Source: Streptomyces cellulosae
GTDB taxonomy: Bacteria > Actinomycetota > Actinomycetes > Streptomycetales > Streptomycetaceae
Length of the DNA stretch: 64,000 nt
Assembly: GCA_014655195.1 (NCBI GenBank)
Contig: BNBH01000001.1
Location: 248,001-312,000 of the forward strand
Reading direction: 5' to 3'
Shown: one piece after another, positions 42,522 through 53,295 of the stretch
Layout: each line of letters begins with the position of its first letter
Position numbering within the stretch: the stretch's first letter is position 1
Notes under the pieces: generated by a model
The model's input: the letters and a program-made list of their open reading frames with translations, nothing else
What the model was told of the DNA's origin: nothing
Database searches by the model: none
Translations under genes and position numbers: made by a program

Positions 42522-44367
42522 AGGGCGTGTGTGGCTCCACGACCGCCAACAAGGTGCCGAGCTCCACCTGTTGGCCCTCCCTTGCGTGGAGGGTGGTCAA
42601 GGTGCCTGTGGTGGGGGCCGTGATGTTGTGTTGCATCTTCATCGCCTCCAGCCAGAGCAGTGGCTGGCCCGCTTCCACCGTCACGCCGTCCGTGACGCCC
42701 TCCGCGATGCGCACCACCGTGCCCGGCATCGGGGCGAGGAGGGAGCCGGGGGCGTGGTCCGCCTCGGGGGCCGGGAAGCGGGGGAGGGCCGTCAGGGCCG
42801 CGGGGCCCGCGTAGACGTGGTCGCCGTAGCGGGCGACCTCGTAGCGGCGCCGTACTCCGTCGGTCTCCAGGATCACCAGGGACGCGTCCGCGTGGACGAC
42901 CGTCACGCCGTCGGCCGTGAGGCCGGTGCGGGTGTGGTGGTAGCGGACCTCGTGCTCCTCGCCGTTCATCGCGTACCGCTTGACCTGCGGCTGCGACGGC
43001 ACGTTGCGCCAGCCGCCGAAGCGGGAACGGCCGTGCGCGTCGGCGAGGGCGGCGGCGAGCGGGGCGTACGGGTCGGCGGCGGGCTCGGTGAGGGCCGGCA
43101 GGTGGCGGTCGTAGAAGCCGGTGTCCATACGGCCCTGGGTGAACTCCTCGTGGCGCAGGGAGCGGACGAGGAGGTCGCGGTTGGTGACGGGGCCGTGGAT
43201 CACGGCGCGTTCCAGGGCGGCGGCCAGTTTGCGGACCGCCTCCGCGCGGGTGGGGGCGTGGGCGACGACCTTGGCGAGCATCGGGTCGTAGTGGACGCCG
43301 ACGTCGTCGCCGTCGGCGTAGCCGGTGTCGAGGCGCACGCCGCCGGGGACGGCGAGGCGGTGGAGGCGGCCGGTCTGCGGGGCCCAGTCACGGGCCGGGT
43401 CCTCGGCGTAGAGGCGGGCCTCGACGGCATGGCCGCGCGGGGCGGGCGGCTCCGGGTCCAGGGCGTGACCCTCCGCGACCCGGATCTGCTGGGCGACCAG
43501 GTCGACGCCGAACACCTCCTCGGTGACGGGATGTTCGACCTGGAGCCGGGTGTTCATCTCCAGGAAGTGCGCCCGGTCGCCGGCGACCAGGAACTCCACG
43601 GTGCCGGCGCCCACGTAGCCGACCGCGCGGGCGGCGCGTACGGCGAGCATGTGGAGTTCCCCGGTGAGCGCGTCCGAGAGGCCGGGCGCCGGGGCCTCCT
43701 CGATCACCTTCTGGTGGCGGCGCTGGAGGGAGCAGTCGCGGGTGCCGAGCGCCCACACCGTGCCGTGGGTGTCGGCGAGGACCTGCACCTCGACATGGCG
43801 GCCGTTCTCCAGGTACGGCTCGACGAACACCTCCCCGTCGCCGAAGGCGCTCGCCGCCTCCGCGCGGGCGGCGGCGAGCGCGGCGTCCAGGTCGGCGCGG
43901 CGGCGTACGACGCGCATACCGCGTCCGCCGCCGCCCGCCGCGGCCTTCACCAGCACCGGCAGGTCGGCCTCGGTGACGCCGGTGAGCGGCTCGACACCCA
44001 TGAGCTGCTTGGCGCGCGTCTTGGACGCCATCGCCTCGATCGCGTCCGGCGGCGGACCGATCCACACCAGTCCCGCGTCCTGGACGGCGCGCGCGAAGCC
44101 GGCGTTCTCGGACAGGAACCCGTAGCCGGGGTGCACGGCGTCCGCGCCGGCCGCGAGGGCGGCCTTCACGATCAGGTCGCCGCGCAGATACGTGTCGGCG
44201 GGCGCGGAGCCGGGGAGCCGTACGGCGGTGTCGGCGACGCGGGTGTGGAGGGCGCCGGCGTCGGCGTCGGAGTGCACGGCGACGGTCGCGACGCCGAGGT
44301 CGCGGCAGGTGCGGGCGATACGGCAGGCGATCTCGCCGCGGTTGGCGACAAGGACGGTGGTGATCAC
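42520..44367 (-). CDS. Acyl-CoA carboxylase alpha subunit (biotin carboxylase plus BCCP)
   Basis: A 615-residue subunit that carboxylates its own biotin with ATP and bicarbonate. Order: biotin carboxylase N-domain (VANRGEIACRIARTCRDLG), ATP-grasp (VKAAAGGGGRGMRVVRR, EMNTRLQVEHPVTE), linker, and BCCP domain at the end with WLEAMKMQHNI, the biotinylated Lys near 577. The GTG at 44367 is preceded by GAGG nine bases upstream; an alternative GTG at 44382 overlaps the stop of the beta subunit. The domain order is that of MCC/PCC/geranyl-CoA carboxylase alpha subunits. It pairs with the next gene. Confidence 0.94.
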   Translation of the reverse strand: MITTVLVANRGEIACRIARTCRDLGVATVAVHSDADAGALHTRVADTAVRLPGSAPADTYLRGDLIVKAALAAGADAVHPGYGFLSENAGFARAVQDAGLVWIGPPPDAIEAMASKTRAKQLMGVEPLTGVTEADLPVLVKAAAGGGGRGMRVVRRRADLDAALAAARAEAASAFGDGEVFVEPYLENGRHVEVQVLADTHGTVWALGTRDCSLQRRHQKVIEEAPAPGLSDALTGELHMLAVRAARAVGYVGAGTVEFLVAGDRAHFLEMNTRLQVEHPVTEEVFGVDLVAQQIRVAEGHALDPEPPAPRGHAVEARLYAEDPARDWAPQTGRLHRLAVPGGVRLDTGYADGDDVGVHYDPMLAKVVAHAPTRAEAVRKLAAALERAVIHGPVTNRDLLVRSLRHEEFTQGRMDTGFYDRHLPALTEPAADPYAPLAAALADAHGRSRFGGWRNVPSQPQVKRYAMNGEEHEVRYHHTRTGLTADGVTVVHADASLVILETDGVRRRYEVARYGDHVYAGPAALTALPRFPAPEADHAPGSLLAPMPGTVVRIAEGVTDGVTVEAGQPLLWLEAMKMQHNITAPTTGTLTTLHAREGQQVELGTLLAVVEPHTP

Positions 44368-44378
44368 GGGTTGTTGCC

Positions 44379-45973
44379 TCACATCCGGAAGACGCCGAAG
44401 CCGCCGCGCGCGCCCTCGTAGGGCGCGGTGTGGACGGCGGACAGGCACAGGCCGAGGACGGTGCGGGTGTCGCGCGGGTCGACGACGCCGTCGTCGTACA
44501 GCCGCCCGGACAGGAACATCGGCAGGGACTCGGACTCGATCTGCTGCTCCACCATGGCGCGCAGCGCCGCGTCCGCCTCGTCGTCGTACGGCCGTCCCTT
44601 CGCCGCCGCGGACTGGCGGGCGACGATGGACAGCACGCCGGCGAGCTGCTGCGGGCCCATCACGGCGGACTTGGCGCTGGGCCAGGCGAACAGGAAGCGG
44701 GGGTCGTAGGCGCGGCCGCACATGCCGTAGTGGCCGGCGCCGTAGGAGGCGCCCATGAGGACGGACAGGTGCGGGACGCGCGAGTTGGACACCGCGTTGA
44801 TCATCATCGCGCCGTGCTTGATGATGCCGCCCTGCTCGTACTCCTTGCCGACCATGTAGCCGGTGGTGTTGTGCAGGAACAGCAGCGGGATGTCGCGCTG
44901 GTTGGCCAGCTGGATGAACTGCGCCGCCTTTTGCGACTCCTCGCTGAAGAGGACGCCCCGCGCGTTGGCGAGGATGCCGACCGGGTAGCCGTGCAGGGAC
45001 GCCCAGCCGGTGACGAGGCTGGCGCCGTACAGCGGCTTGAACTCGTCGAAGTCGGAGGCGTCGACGATCCTCGCGATCACCTCGCGCGGGTCGAAGGGGA
45101 TCTTCAGGTCGCCGGGGACGATGCCCAGCAGCTCCTCCGGGTCGTACTTGGGCGGCTCGGCGTGGCCCGGATCGGGGTACGCCTTGCGGTGGTTGAGGCG
45201 GGCGACGACCCGGCGGGCCTGGCGCAGCGCGTCCGGCTCGTCCACGGCGAAGTGGTCGGCGAGGCCGGAGACACGGGCGTGCATGTCGGCGCCGCCCAGG
45301 GACTCGTCGTCGCTCTCCTCGCCGGTCGCCATCTTCACCAGCGGCGGGCCGCCGAGGAACACCTTGGCCCGCTCCTTGACCATGATCGTGTGGTCGGACA
45401 TGCCGGGCACGTAGGCGCCGCCCGCCGTGGAGTTGCCGAAGACGACGGCGATCGTGGGGATGCCGGCCGCCGACAGCCGGGTCAGGTCGCGGAAGATCGC
45501 GCCGCCCGGGATGAAGATCTCCTTCTGCGAGGGCAGGTCTGCGCCGCCGGACTCGACCAGGCTGATCAGCGGCAGCCGGTTGGCGAGCGCGATGTCATTG
45601 GCGCGCAGGGCCTTCTTCAGCGACCAGGGGTTGCTGGCGCCGCCGCGCACGGTGGGGTCGTTGGCGGTGATCACGCACTCCACGCCCTCGACGACCCCGA
45701 TGCCGGTGACGAGGGACGCGCCCACGGTCCAGTCGCTGCCCCAGGCGGCCAGCGGGGACAGCTCCAGGAACGGGGTGTCGGGATCGAGCAGCAGCTCGAT
45801 CCGCTCCCGGGCGAGCAGCTTGCCGCGCTTGCGGTGCCGTTCGACGTACTTCTCGCCGCCGCCCGCGAGGGCCTTCGCGTGCTCGGCGTCGAGTTCGGCC
45901 AGCTTGGCGAGCATGGCCTCGCGGTGCCCCCGGTAATCCGGGTCGGACGGGTTCAGGGCGGACGCGAGGACCG

Positions 45974-45977
<4 letters not shown>
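44379..45977 (-). CDS. Acyl-CoA carboxylase beta subunit (carboxyltransferase)
   Basis: A 532-residue carboxyltransferase transferring CO2 from biotin to an acyl-CoA. MCC/geranyl-CoA-carboxylase-like features are GGEKYVERHRKRGKLLARERIELLLDPDTPFLELSP, ANDPTVRGGASNPWSLKKALRA, VVFGNSTAGGAYVPGMSD and ARGVLFSEESQKAAQFIQLANQRDIPLLFLHNTTGYMVGKEYEQGGIIKHGAMM. These match the 3-methylcrotonyl/geranyl-CoA branch better than acetyl/propionyl PccB/AccD5. The GTG overlaps the AtuA-like stop. A double-bonded, branched substrate is therefore the best guess. Confidence 0.93.
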
Positions 45978-47661
<1,684 letters not shown>

Positions 47662-47665
<4 letters not shown>

Positions 47666-48507
47666 CGCGCGCCGTCTCCCTCGGGCTCGTTCCCCTCGGG
47701 CTCGTTCCCCTCGGGCTCGTTCCCCTTGGGCTCGCGCCCGCCGCCGGGCGGCCCGGCGAAGGCCTGCGCGATGTCCAGCCAGCGGTCGGCGTCGGGCCCG
47801 TCGGCGATGAGGTCCAGGTCGGCACGGTGGGCGCGCTGGGTGACGAGGAGGCAGAAGTCGAGGGCGGGGCCGGTGACGCGCTGGGGAGCGTCCTCGGGGC
47901 CGTACGCCCACACGTCGTCGCCGTCCGGCGCGGTGAGTTCGACGCGGAACGGGTCGGCGGGCGGGGTGAGGCCGTGCACGCCGTAGGCGAAGTCGCGGGT
48001 GCGGACGCCGAGCCAGGCGATGTGGCGGAGGCGGGCGGTGGGGGCGCGGGTCACGCCGAGCGTGTCGGCGACGTCCTGGGCGTGCGCCCAGGTCTCCATC
48101 AGGCGGGCGGTGGCCACGGAGGCGGCGGACATCGGCGGCCCGAACCAGGGGAACCGCGCCCCGTCCGGCGCCTCCCGCAGCGCCTTCTCCAGCGCCGCCC
48201 TCCCCTCCCGCCAGCGGGCGAGCAGCGCGGCGGGCTCGGCACGGGCGTACTCCTCCGCGCCGTCGTCGACGTACGTGTACGGGGCGGCGAGGGCCTGCTC
48301 GACGAGCGCGCGGAAGCCGTCCGGGTCGGTGACGGCGGTCAGGGCGTAGTGGTCGGTCCAGGCGAGGTGCCCGATCTGGTGGGCGACGGTCCATCCTGCG
48401 GCGGGTGTGGACAACGCCCACCGCTCCGGCTCCAGCCCGGCCACCAGCCGGTCGAGCTCCTCACTCTCCTCACGCAGATCGTCGATCACAGGCGTCGGAT
48501 CGGACAC
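47662..48507 (-). CDS. TIGR03084/DinB-like protein, first gene of the catabolic operon
   Basis: A 281-residue DinB/maleylpyruvate-isomerase-fold protein of the type annotated as TIGR03084. It starts [20 protein letters not shown], then [18 protein letters not shown] with metal-binding His residues, and [15 protein letters not shown]. The C-terminal 30 residues contain EPEGN repeated three times from a 15-bp tandem repeat. GTG at 48507 with GGGGAG upstream. Its ends overlap AtuA-like gene, placing it first in the operon. Such proteins are often thiol-dependent isomerases or transferases; a role in the pathway is inferred from position. Confidence 0.85.
47683..47734. repeat. 15-bp in-frame tandem repeat at the 3' end of the TIGR03084 gene
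   Basis: GGGCTCGTTCCCCTC recurs about four times (47683-47734, the last with one change), encoding consecutive EPEGN units. It is a probable replication-slippage site that can vary in length between strains. Confidence 0.85.
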
Positions 48508-48584
48508 GAGTCGCTCCCCTCGGGGCACGGACACGGCGGTGTGCGGCGTGGTTGGGGGGAGCATGGCAGGGGACCAGAAAACAA

Positions 48585-48598
48585 GCAAGCGTGCTTGC
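48585..48598. promoter_or_regulatory. Dyad GCAAGC-GT-GCTTGC over the catabolic operon promoter
   Basis: 6-bp arms with a 2-bp spacer, 78 bp upstream of the first operon start. On the minus strand it overlaps a -35-like TTGCTT followed after 17 bp by CATGCT. The form resembles CAAG-CTTG type operators of TetR repressors that sense acyl-CoA. The candidate protein is the TetR product at 38236-38850. Confidence 0.55.
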
Positions 48599-48631
48599 AT
48601 GTCTTTTTCTCCGGGCCAATCCGGCAGTGAC

Positions 48632-48649
48632 TATTAGATTGCGCTAATA
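48632..48649. promoter_or_regulatory. Dyad TATTAG-N6-CTAATA before the toxin-antitoxin genes
   Basis: An 18-bp dyad, AT-rich, ending 5 bp before the toxin GTG. It overlaps the probable start point, a typical place for autorepression by an XRE antitoxin. It also separates this unit from the divergent catabolic operon. Confidence 0.6.
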
Positions 48650-48653
48650 TTCC

Positions 48654-49051
48654 GTGGCAGAACTCTACGAGCTGCCCTTCTTCGAAGACGTGCTGGACTG
48701 GATCAAGACGCTCGCCAAGGAGGACCCCGAAAGTCACCTGCACGTCATAGCCACCCCGGAGCGGCTGCAGAGGTGGGTCCGGCGCTGCGACGTCCGACAG
48801 TCGGTGCGATCGAGAGGAGCCGCTACCGGAACATGCGAGAGTCACGCCCGCGCAGCGGCACAGCGGTAAGCATCAGGATGCTGTTCGTGTTCGACCCCGA
48901 GCGGCGGGCGATCTTCTTGGTCGCCGGCAACAAAACCGCCCGGCGACAGTGGGCGGACTGGTACCCGCGAGCGGTCAAAGAGGCGGACGACAGATACACG
49001 GCCTACCTTGAGGCGCTGGAGCAGGAGAAAAGGAAAGGGCAGGACGGATGA
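48654..49051 (+). pseudogene. Frameshifted RelE/HigB-type toxin
   Basis: The N-terminal part (48654 on) reads VAELYELPFFEDVLDWIKTLAKEDPESHLHVIATPERLQR. Near 48770 the frame is lost. Continuing in another frame restores VGPALRRPTVGAIERSRYRNMRESRP, SIRMLFVFDPERRAIFLVAGNKT and WYPRAVKEADDRYTAYLE, the RelE/HigB C-terminal half with its catalytic Arg/Tyr region. One missing G in CTGCAGAGG would explain it. Unless programmed frameshifting occurs, no toxin is made. The second half overlaps the antitoxin gene by 4 bp. Confidence 0.8.
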
Positions 49052-49353
49052 ACCTTGGCTCCATGGACGACCTGACGGCCGACATCACTCCCGACAAGCG
49101 TGAGCGGATCGACGCCATCAAGGCGGAGATGATCGACGCGGAGCGAGGGCACGAGTTGGCCTCACTCAGGAAGGCACAGGGCCTTACCCAGACCCAGGTG
49201 GCCAAGGCGATGGGGGTCACCCAGGGCCGGGTCAGTCAGATCGAGCGGGGCGCGGCTCGCCTCGACACTTCGACGATGGCGGCGTACCTGCACGCCATCG
49301 GCGGCGAGCTGACGATAACGGCCACGGTCGGCAACCTCTCGGTACGCCTCTAG
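49048..49353 (+). CDS. XRE-family antitoxin (HigA-like)
   Basis: A 101-residue protein with an N-terminal toxin-contacting stretch (DLTADITPDKRERIDAIKAEMIDAERGHELASLR) and a C-terminal XRE helix-turn-helix (KAQGLTQTQVAKAMGVTQGRVSQIERGAARLDTSTMAAYLHAIGG). Its ATG overlaps the toxin stop. Since the toxin is frameshifted, this is now an orphan antitoxin. It may persist as a regulator of its own dyad at 48632-48649 and, through it, of the neighbouring divergent operon. Confidence 0.9.
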   Translation: MNLGSMDDLTADITPDKRERIDAIKAEMIDAERGHELASLRKAQGLTQTQVAKAMGVTQGRVSQIERGAARLDTSTMAAYLHAIGGELTITATVGNLSVRL

Positions 49354-49364
49354 GGCACGCCGTT

Positions 49365-50315
49365 TCACCGACCGGCCTTCTTCACCTTCCCCCGCCCCAC
49401 CTGCGTCCGCACCGCCCCCATGCTCGCCCCGATGACCAGAGCGATGGCGGCGGCCTCCGTCGCGGCGAGGGCCTGGTCGAGGACGAGGAAGCCGGCGGTG
49501 GCCGCGAGGGCGGGTTCCAGGCTCATCATGACCGCGAACGTCGACGCGGGCAGGTGGCGCAGCGCGAGGAGTTCGAGGGTGTACGGCAGGACGGACGACA
49601 GGACCGCGACCGCCGCGCCCAGCGCGAACGTCGTCGGGTTCAGCAGCTTCGTGCCGGACTCCAGCACGCCCAGCGGCAGGAACAGCAGCGCCGCCACCGC
49701 CATGGCGAGCGCGAGTCCGTCGGCCTGCGGGAAGCGGCGCCCGGTCCGCGCGCTGAAGACGATGTACGCCGCCCACATGGCGCCTGCGGCCAGGGCGAAC
49801 GCGACGCCCACCGGGTCGAGGCCGCTGAAGCCTCCGCCGCCGAGGAGGAACACGCCGGCGAGGGCGAGCGCGGCCCACACGAGGTTGATCGCGCGCCGGG
49901 AGGCGAGCACGGAGAGGGTGAGCGGGCCGAGCACCTCCAGGGTGACCGCGGGGCCGAGCGGGATGCGGGCGACGGACTGGTAGAAGAGGCCGTTCATCGC
50001 GGCCATGGCGACACCGAAGACGATCACCGTGCCCCAGTCGGCGCGGGAGTGCCCGCGCAGCCGCGGCCGGCACAGCACCATCAGCACCACGGCCGCGACG
50101 AGGAGGCGGATCGTCACCACCCCGAGCGCGCCGACGCGCGACATCAGCGTCACGGCGAGCGCCCCGCCGAACTGCACGGAGATCCCGCCGGCCAGCACCA
50201 GTCCGACCGGCCCCAGGGTGCCGCGGCGGCCGCCCGGTGCGCCGGCCTGCGCGGGGGCCGGGTCGTGGACCTGTCCGGTAGCGGTGGGCGGGGTGGCGGC
50301 GCTGGGCGTGGTCAC
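49365..50315 (-). CDS. EamA/RhaT-type membrane exporter
   Basis: A 316-residue drug/metabolite transporter with ten hydrophobic segments in two EamA halves. Segments include GLVLAGGISVQFGGALAVTLMSRVG (helix 1-2), GLFYQSVARIPLGPAVTLEVLGPLTLSVL, LALAGVFLLGG and LALRHLPASTFAVMMSLEPALAATAGFLVL in the second half. The N-terminal 45 residues are disordered and Pro/Ala-rich. The GTG at 50315 follows GGAAGG. Family members export amino acids or cofactors such as threonine or homoserine; the substrate cannot be set here. The start is divergent from the Nudix gene. Confidence 0.92.
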   Translation of the reverse strand: MTTPSAATPPTATGQVHDPAPAQAGAPGGRRGTLGPVGLVLAGGISVQFGGALAVTLMSRVGALGVVTIRLLVAAVVLMVLCRPRLRGHSRADWGTVIVFGVAMAAMNGLFYQSVARIPLGPAVTLEVLGPLTLSVLASRRAINLVWAALALAGVFLLGGGGFSGLDPVGVAFALAAGAMWAAYIVFSARTGRRFPQADGLALAMAVAALLFLPLGVLESGTKLLNPTTFALGAAVAVLSSVLPYTLELLALRHLPASTFAVMMSLEPALAATAGFLVLDQALAATEAAAIALVIGASMGAVRTQVGRGKVKKAGR

Positions 50316-50566
50316 GGTGCCTTCCAGGGACGTAGGAGACGCGAGCGGTGCGAGTGAGGCGCGACTGCACCGAGTGTGCACCTCGGTGGACTCACGGGTC
50401 CAGCGTATTGGACTACGTCAGTACCGTGAAGTGTTTATATGCCTGACAATGCGACCGGTGTCCCGTCCGGGTCAACTCCGTCCACGGTGCGGACGTCCTA
50501 CCCGGTACGGTTCCCCCTGGTGACACCCCGTCCGCCCCGTCCGCTCCCCCTTACGGCTGAGGTTCC

Positions 50567-51019
50567 GTGCGACGACTCCTGGTCCGTGTCTGGCGGCTGC
50601 TGCGTCCGCTGCAGAGCCGCATCGTGTGGCTGCTGCACGCCAAGTTCGTGGTCGGCGTGACGGGTGTGGTGCGCGACGACGAGGGACGGGTGCTGCTGCT
50701 GAAGCACCGGATGTGGCCGCCCGGGCGCCAGTGGGGCCTGCCGAGCGGCTTCGCGCGCAAGGGCGAGGACTTCCGGGCGACGGTGGTGCGCGAGGTCAAG
50801 GAGGAGACCGGCCTCGACGTGGAGGCCGGCCGCCTGGTCATGCTGAACAGCGGCTTCCGCACCCGTATGGAGGTGGCCTTCGAGGCCCGCCTCCTCGGCG
50901 GCGAACTGCGCCTGGACCCCATGGAGATCCTGGAGGCCCGCTGGTGCGAGCCGGACGCCCTCCCGGAGGGGGTCCAACCGGTGTGCCACCCGCTGGTCCG
51001 GGGCGAGACGACGCCCTGA
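50567..51019 (+). CDS. Nudix hydrolase
   Basis: A 150-residue Nudix enzyme hydrolysing a nucleoside-diphosphate-linked substrate. The Nudix box GFARKGEDFRATVVREVKEETGL (about 65-87) agrees with GX5EX7REUXEEXGU. An N-terminal stretch of 25 residues rich in Arg/Leu (VRRLLVRVWRLLRPLQSRIVWLLHA) may be a membrane-associated helix or an overlong start; GTG at 50567 is used. It converges with the nuclease-TerD gene 37 bp away. The substrate is not predictable. Confidence 0.9.
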   Translation: MRRLLVRVWRLLRPLQSRIVWLLHAKFVVGVTGVVRDDEGRVLLLKHRMWPPGRQWGLPSGFARKGEDFRATVVREVKEETGLDVEAGRLVMLNSGFRTRMEVAFEARLLGGELRLDPMEILEARWCEPDALPEGVQPVCHPLVRGETTP

Positions 51020-51056
51020 GGGGCCGACGTACGCAGCGGCCGCCCCCGCGCAGGAC

Positions 51057-53117
51057 CTACCGCACCTCGATCCCGAAGTCCTGCACCAGCTCCTCCAGCC
51101 CGCCCCGGTACCCCTTCCCGCCCAGGACGAAGTCCCAGTCGCCGTTGGCGCGGCGGCGGAAGGAGCCGAGGACCAGGGCCGTCTCGCCCGCGCGGCCGTC
51201 GGACACCTCGAGCTGTCCCAGCTCGGTCATGCCCGGGTCGAGGAGGCGGATGCGGGCGTCCGTGAAGCCCGCGAGGTCCGCGTCCGGGTTGATCTCCGGG
51301 TCGACGGCGGCCACCAGCACGAAGCGGTCGGCCTCGTCGGGCAGGCCGTCGAAGGCGACGCGGATCGCGGCCTTGTCGGGGGCGGTGGCGTCCAGGGCGC
51401 GGACGGCGCCGTCCGGGGTGCCGGGGTTGTTGAAGAAGACGAAGTGGTCGTCGCTGAGCACGCGGCTGCCGCGGCACACCAGCGCGCACACGTCCAGGGC
51501 GACACCGCCGGTCCAGCTCATGCCGAGGACGTTGTAGTCGTCGGGCAGCCGGTCCTCGTCCGGGTCCGCGGGACGGCCCGCGCTCCCCGTCGTCCCGTCG
51601 CCCAGCCGCCCCCGCAGCCCGTGCCGGTGGAGGAGGTCGACCAGTTCGGGGCCCGCGATGAGCTCAAGCGGCTTGCCGTTGGCGAAGGTGTGCGAGCCGG
51701 GGCCGAAGCCGGACGTCGTGACGAGGACGCCCTTGTTGGCGCCGGCGTCCTGCACGGTGCCGTAGAGGTCGCGTACGGCGGTGGGCGGGACCGTGTTCCG
51801 GTAGCGCTTCACCTGGACGACGATCTTGCCGCCCCGGATCGGCGCCGGGTCCAGCGCGTCGACGTCCACGCCGCCGTCGTTGGAACGCTGGGTGGTGACC
51901 GCCTGCATGCCCATGGCGCGGAACAGGTCGGCGACCAGGTTCTCGAAGGCCACCGGGTCCATCGCGAACAGGTCGGGGTCCTCGTCGCCGCCGTGCGCGA
52001 CCACGCGGTTGCCGACGTCCTGCGGCCGCCTGCCCGGCCGTACGGGCGTGAGCTGATCGGGGCGGGCCGAGACCTGACCGCGCAGGGCGTCGGCGAAGCA
52101 GCTCTCCGGGTCCACCTGCGCCAGGTGCAGCTCCTGGAACGCGGCGCGCTCGGCCATGACGGTGGCGAGGTGGATGTGCCCGGGGCGGCCGGTCGTCGGG
52201 TCGTGGCCGTCGACGAAGCCGTTCAGCGCCACCGACTCCAGCGCGCCCTGCTCGTCCGCGGCGAACAGCTCGTGCAGCACGAGCAGCATGCACTGGGCCA
52301 GGACCTCCTTGTACAGGGCACGCCGCTGGCCCACGGGCCGGGGCGTCTCCTTGTCCTGGTCGACGCTCGCCATGTACCGGACCGATTTGGTCTCCGGCAC
52401 CACGTCGTACGCGGGCAGTTCCCAGTCCAGGACGAGCTGTCCCGCCGCCGGGTCGTAGGCCGCGGCCACCTGGCGCGGGAACCCCTCCGGCCAGGCTGTC
52501 GAGGAGTACAGGGCGGCGGAGAAGTACTCGATCACCGCGTCGGGCTCGCGGCGGCGCACGCCCTCGACGGTGGCGGTGACCCCGGCGTTGTGCCGGCGCA
52601 CCTCGGCCAGCTGGGCGTCGGCCCACTCCTGGTACTGCCGCTGATAGGCGGCGAGCTGCTGCTGCCGCTGCGCCTCGGCGGCCTGCGCCGCGTGCCAGTC
52701 CCGCTCGAACCGCGCCCGCGCCTCCGCCTGCGCCTGGGCCCTGCGGTTCGCGGTCCAGCCCCCGCCCTGGGGCTGGTAGTGCCGCGCGTCCGGCATACGC
52801 ACGGGCTGCGCGAGCGGGCCCGGCGCGAACGGCTGCACGGTCTCCGCCCGCATCAGCGCCGAGGCCCGGAACGGCGCTGCCCGGCACCCCGCCGCGAGCA
52901 GCTCCCGCAACGACGCGACCTGCGCGTCCAGCTCCTCCGTACGCCGGAGCGCCTCCGCCTTCCGGTACTCACGGTGGTCCCGCTCGACGCGCCGCTGATG
53001 CGCCCGCGCCCGCTGCTCCTCCTGCCGGCGCCGCCTGGCGTCGGCCTCCTGCTGACGCTGCTGCTGCCGCTGCATCTCGGCCCAGACGCCGACAAATCCG
53101 GTGGAACGACGACTCAT
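51057..53117 (-). CDS. Mrr-type restriction nuclease fused to a TerD domain
   Basis: A 686-residue protein with three parts. Residues 1 to about 190 form a long charged coiled coil rich in Gln, Arg and Ala (QQQRQQEADARRRRQEEQRA). A middle region (about 200-370) carries conserved YMASVDQDKETPR-like segments. An Mrr-type PD-(D/E)xK nuclease follows: FENLVADLFRAMGMQAVTTQRSNDGGVDV near 391 with IVVQVKRY ending near 436, giving the D...QxK active site. From about 525 to the end is a TerD/CABP domain (NVLGMSWTGGVALDVCALVC, DDHFVFFNN). Such joining of DNA nuclease with a tellurite/stress calcium-binding domain points to a defence role. The ATG at 53117 is clear. Confidence 0.9.
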   Translation of the reverse strand: MSRRSTGFVGVWAEMQRQQQRQQEADARRRRQEEQRARAHQRRVERDHREYRKAEALRRTEELDAQVASLRELLAAGCRAAPFRASALMRAETVQPFAPGPLAQPVRMPDARHYQPQGGGWTANRRAQAQAEARARFERDWHAAQAAEAQRQQQLAAYQRQYQEWADAQLAEVRRHNAGVTATVEGVRRREPDAVIEYFSAALYSSTAWPEGFPRQVAAAYDPAAGQLVLDWELPAYDVVPETKSVRYMASVDQDKETPRPVGQRRALYKEVLAQCMLLVLHELFAADEQGALESVALNGFVDGHDPTTGRPGHIHLATVMAERAAFQELHLAQVDPESCFADALRGQVSARPDQLTPVRPGRRPQDVGNRVVAHGGDEDPDLFAMDPVAFENLVADLFRAMGMQAVTTQRSNDGGVDVDALDPAPIRGGKIVVQVKRYRNTVPPTAVRDLYGTVQDAGANKGVLVTTSGFGPGSHTFANGKPLELIAGPELVDLLHRHGLRGRLGDGTTGSAGRPADPDEDRLPDDYNVLGMSWTGGVALDVCALVCRGSRVLSDDHFVFFNNPGTPDGAVRALDATAPDKAAIRVAFDGLPDEADRFVLVAAVDPEINPDADLAGFTDARIRLLDPGMTELGQLEVSDGRAGETALVLGSFRRRANGDWDFVLGGKGYRGGLEELVQDFGIEVR

Positions 53118-53282
53118 GCGCTGCGGGCCCTCCCCCAAAAGGCACTCCGGTTGTCCCCACAACCAGGTGTGACGCACGACTCTAACCAGCGACAGCTGCC
53201 CCGCACATCGACTTGACACAGGCCGTCGTCCGGAGCCCGGCGCGGCCGAAACAAAACCGGTGGCGGTCACCCGACCGCTTGT

Positions 53283-53288
53283 TAGGGT
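53283..53288 (+). promoter_or_regulatory. TAGGGT -10 box, probably leaderless transcript
   Basis: TAGGGT ends 7 bp before the GTG of the VOC gene, so transcription would start at or near the start codon. No ribosome-binding site lies between. The -35 region is poor. Confidence 0.5.
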
Positions 53289-53295
53289 GCGCCCC

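Noticed and set aside
48406..48414. A further DnaA-box sequence TGTGGACAA
   Set aside because: It is single and lies inside the TIGR03084 coding sequence, so chance and codon constraints explain it.
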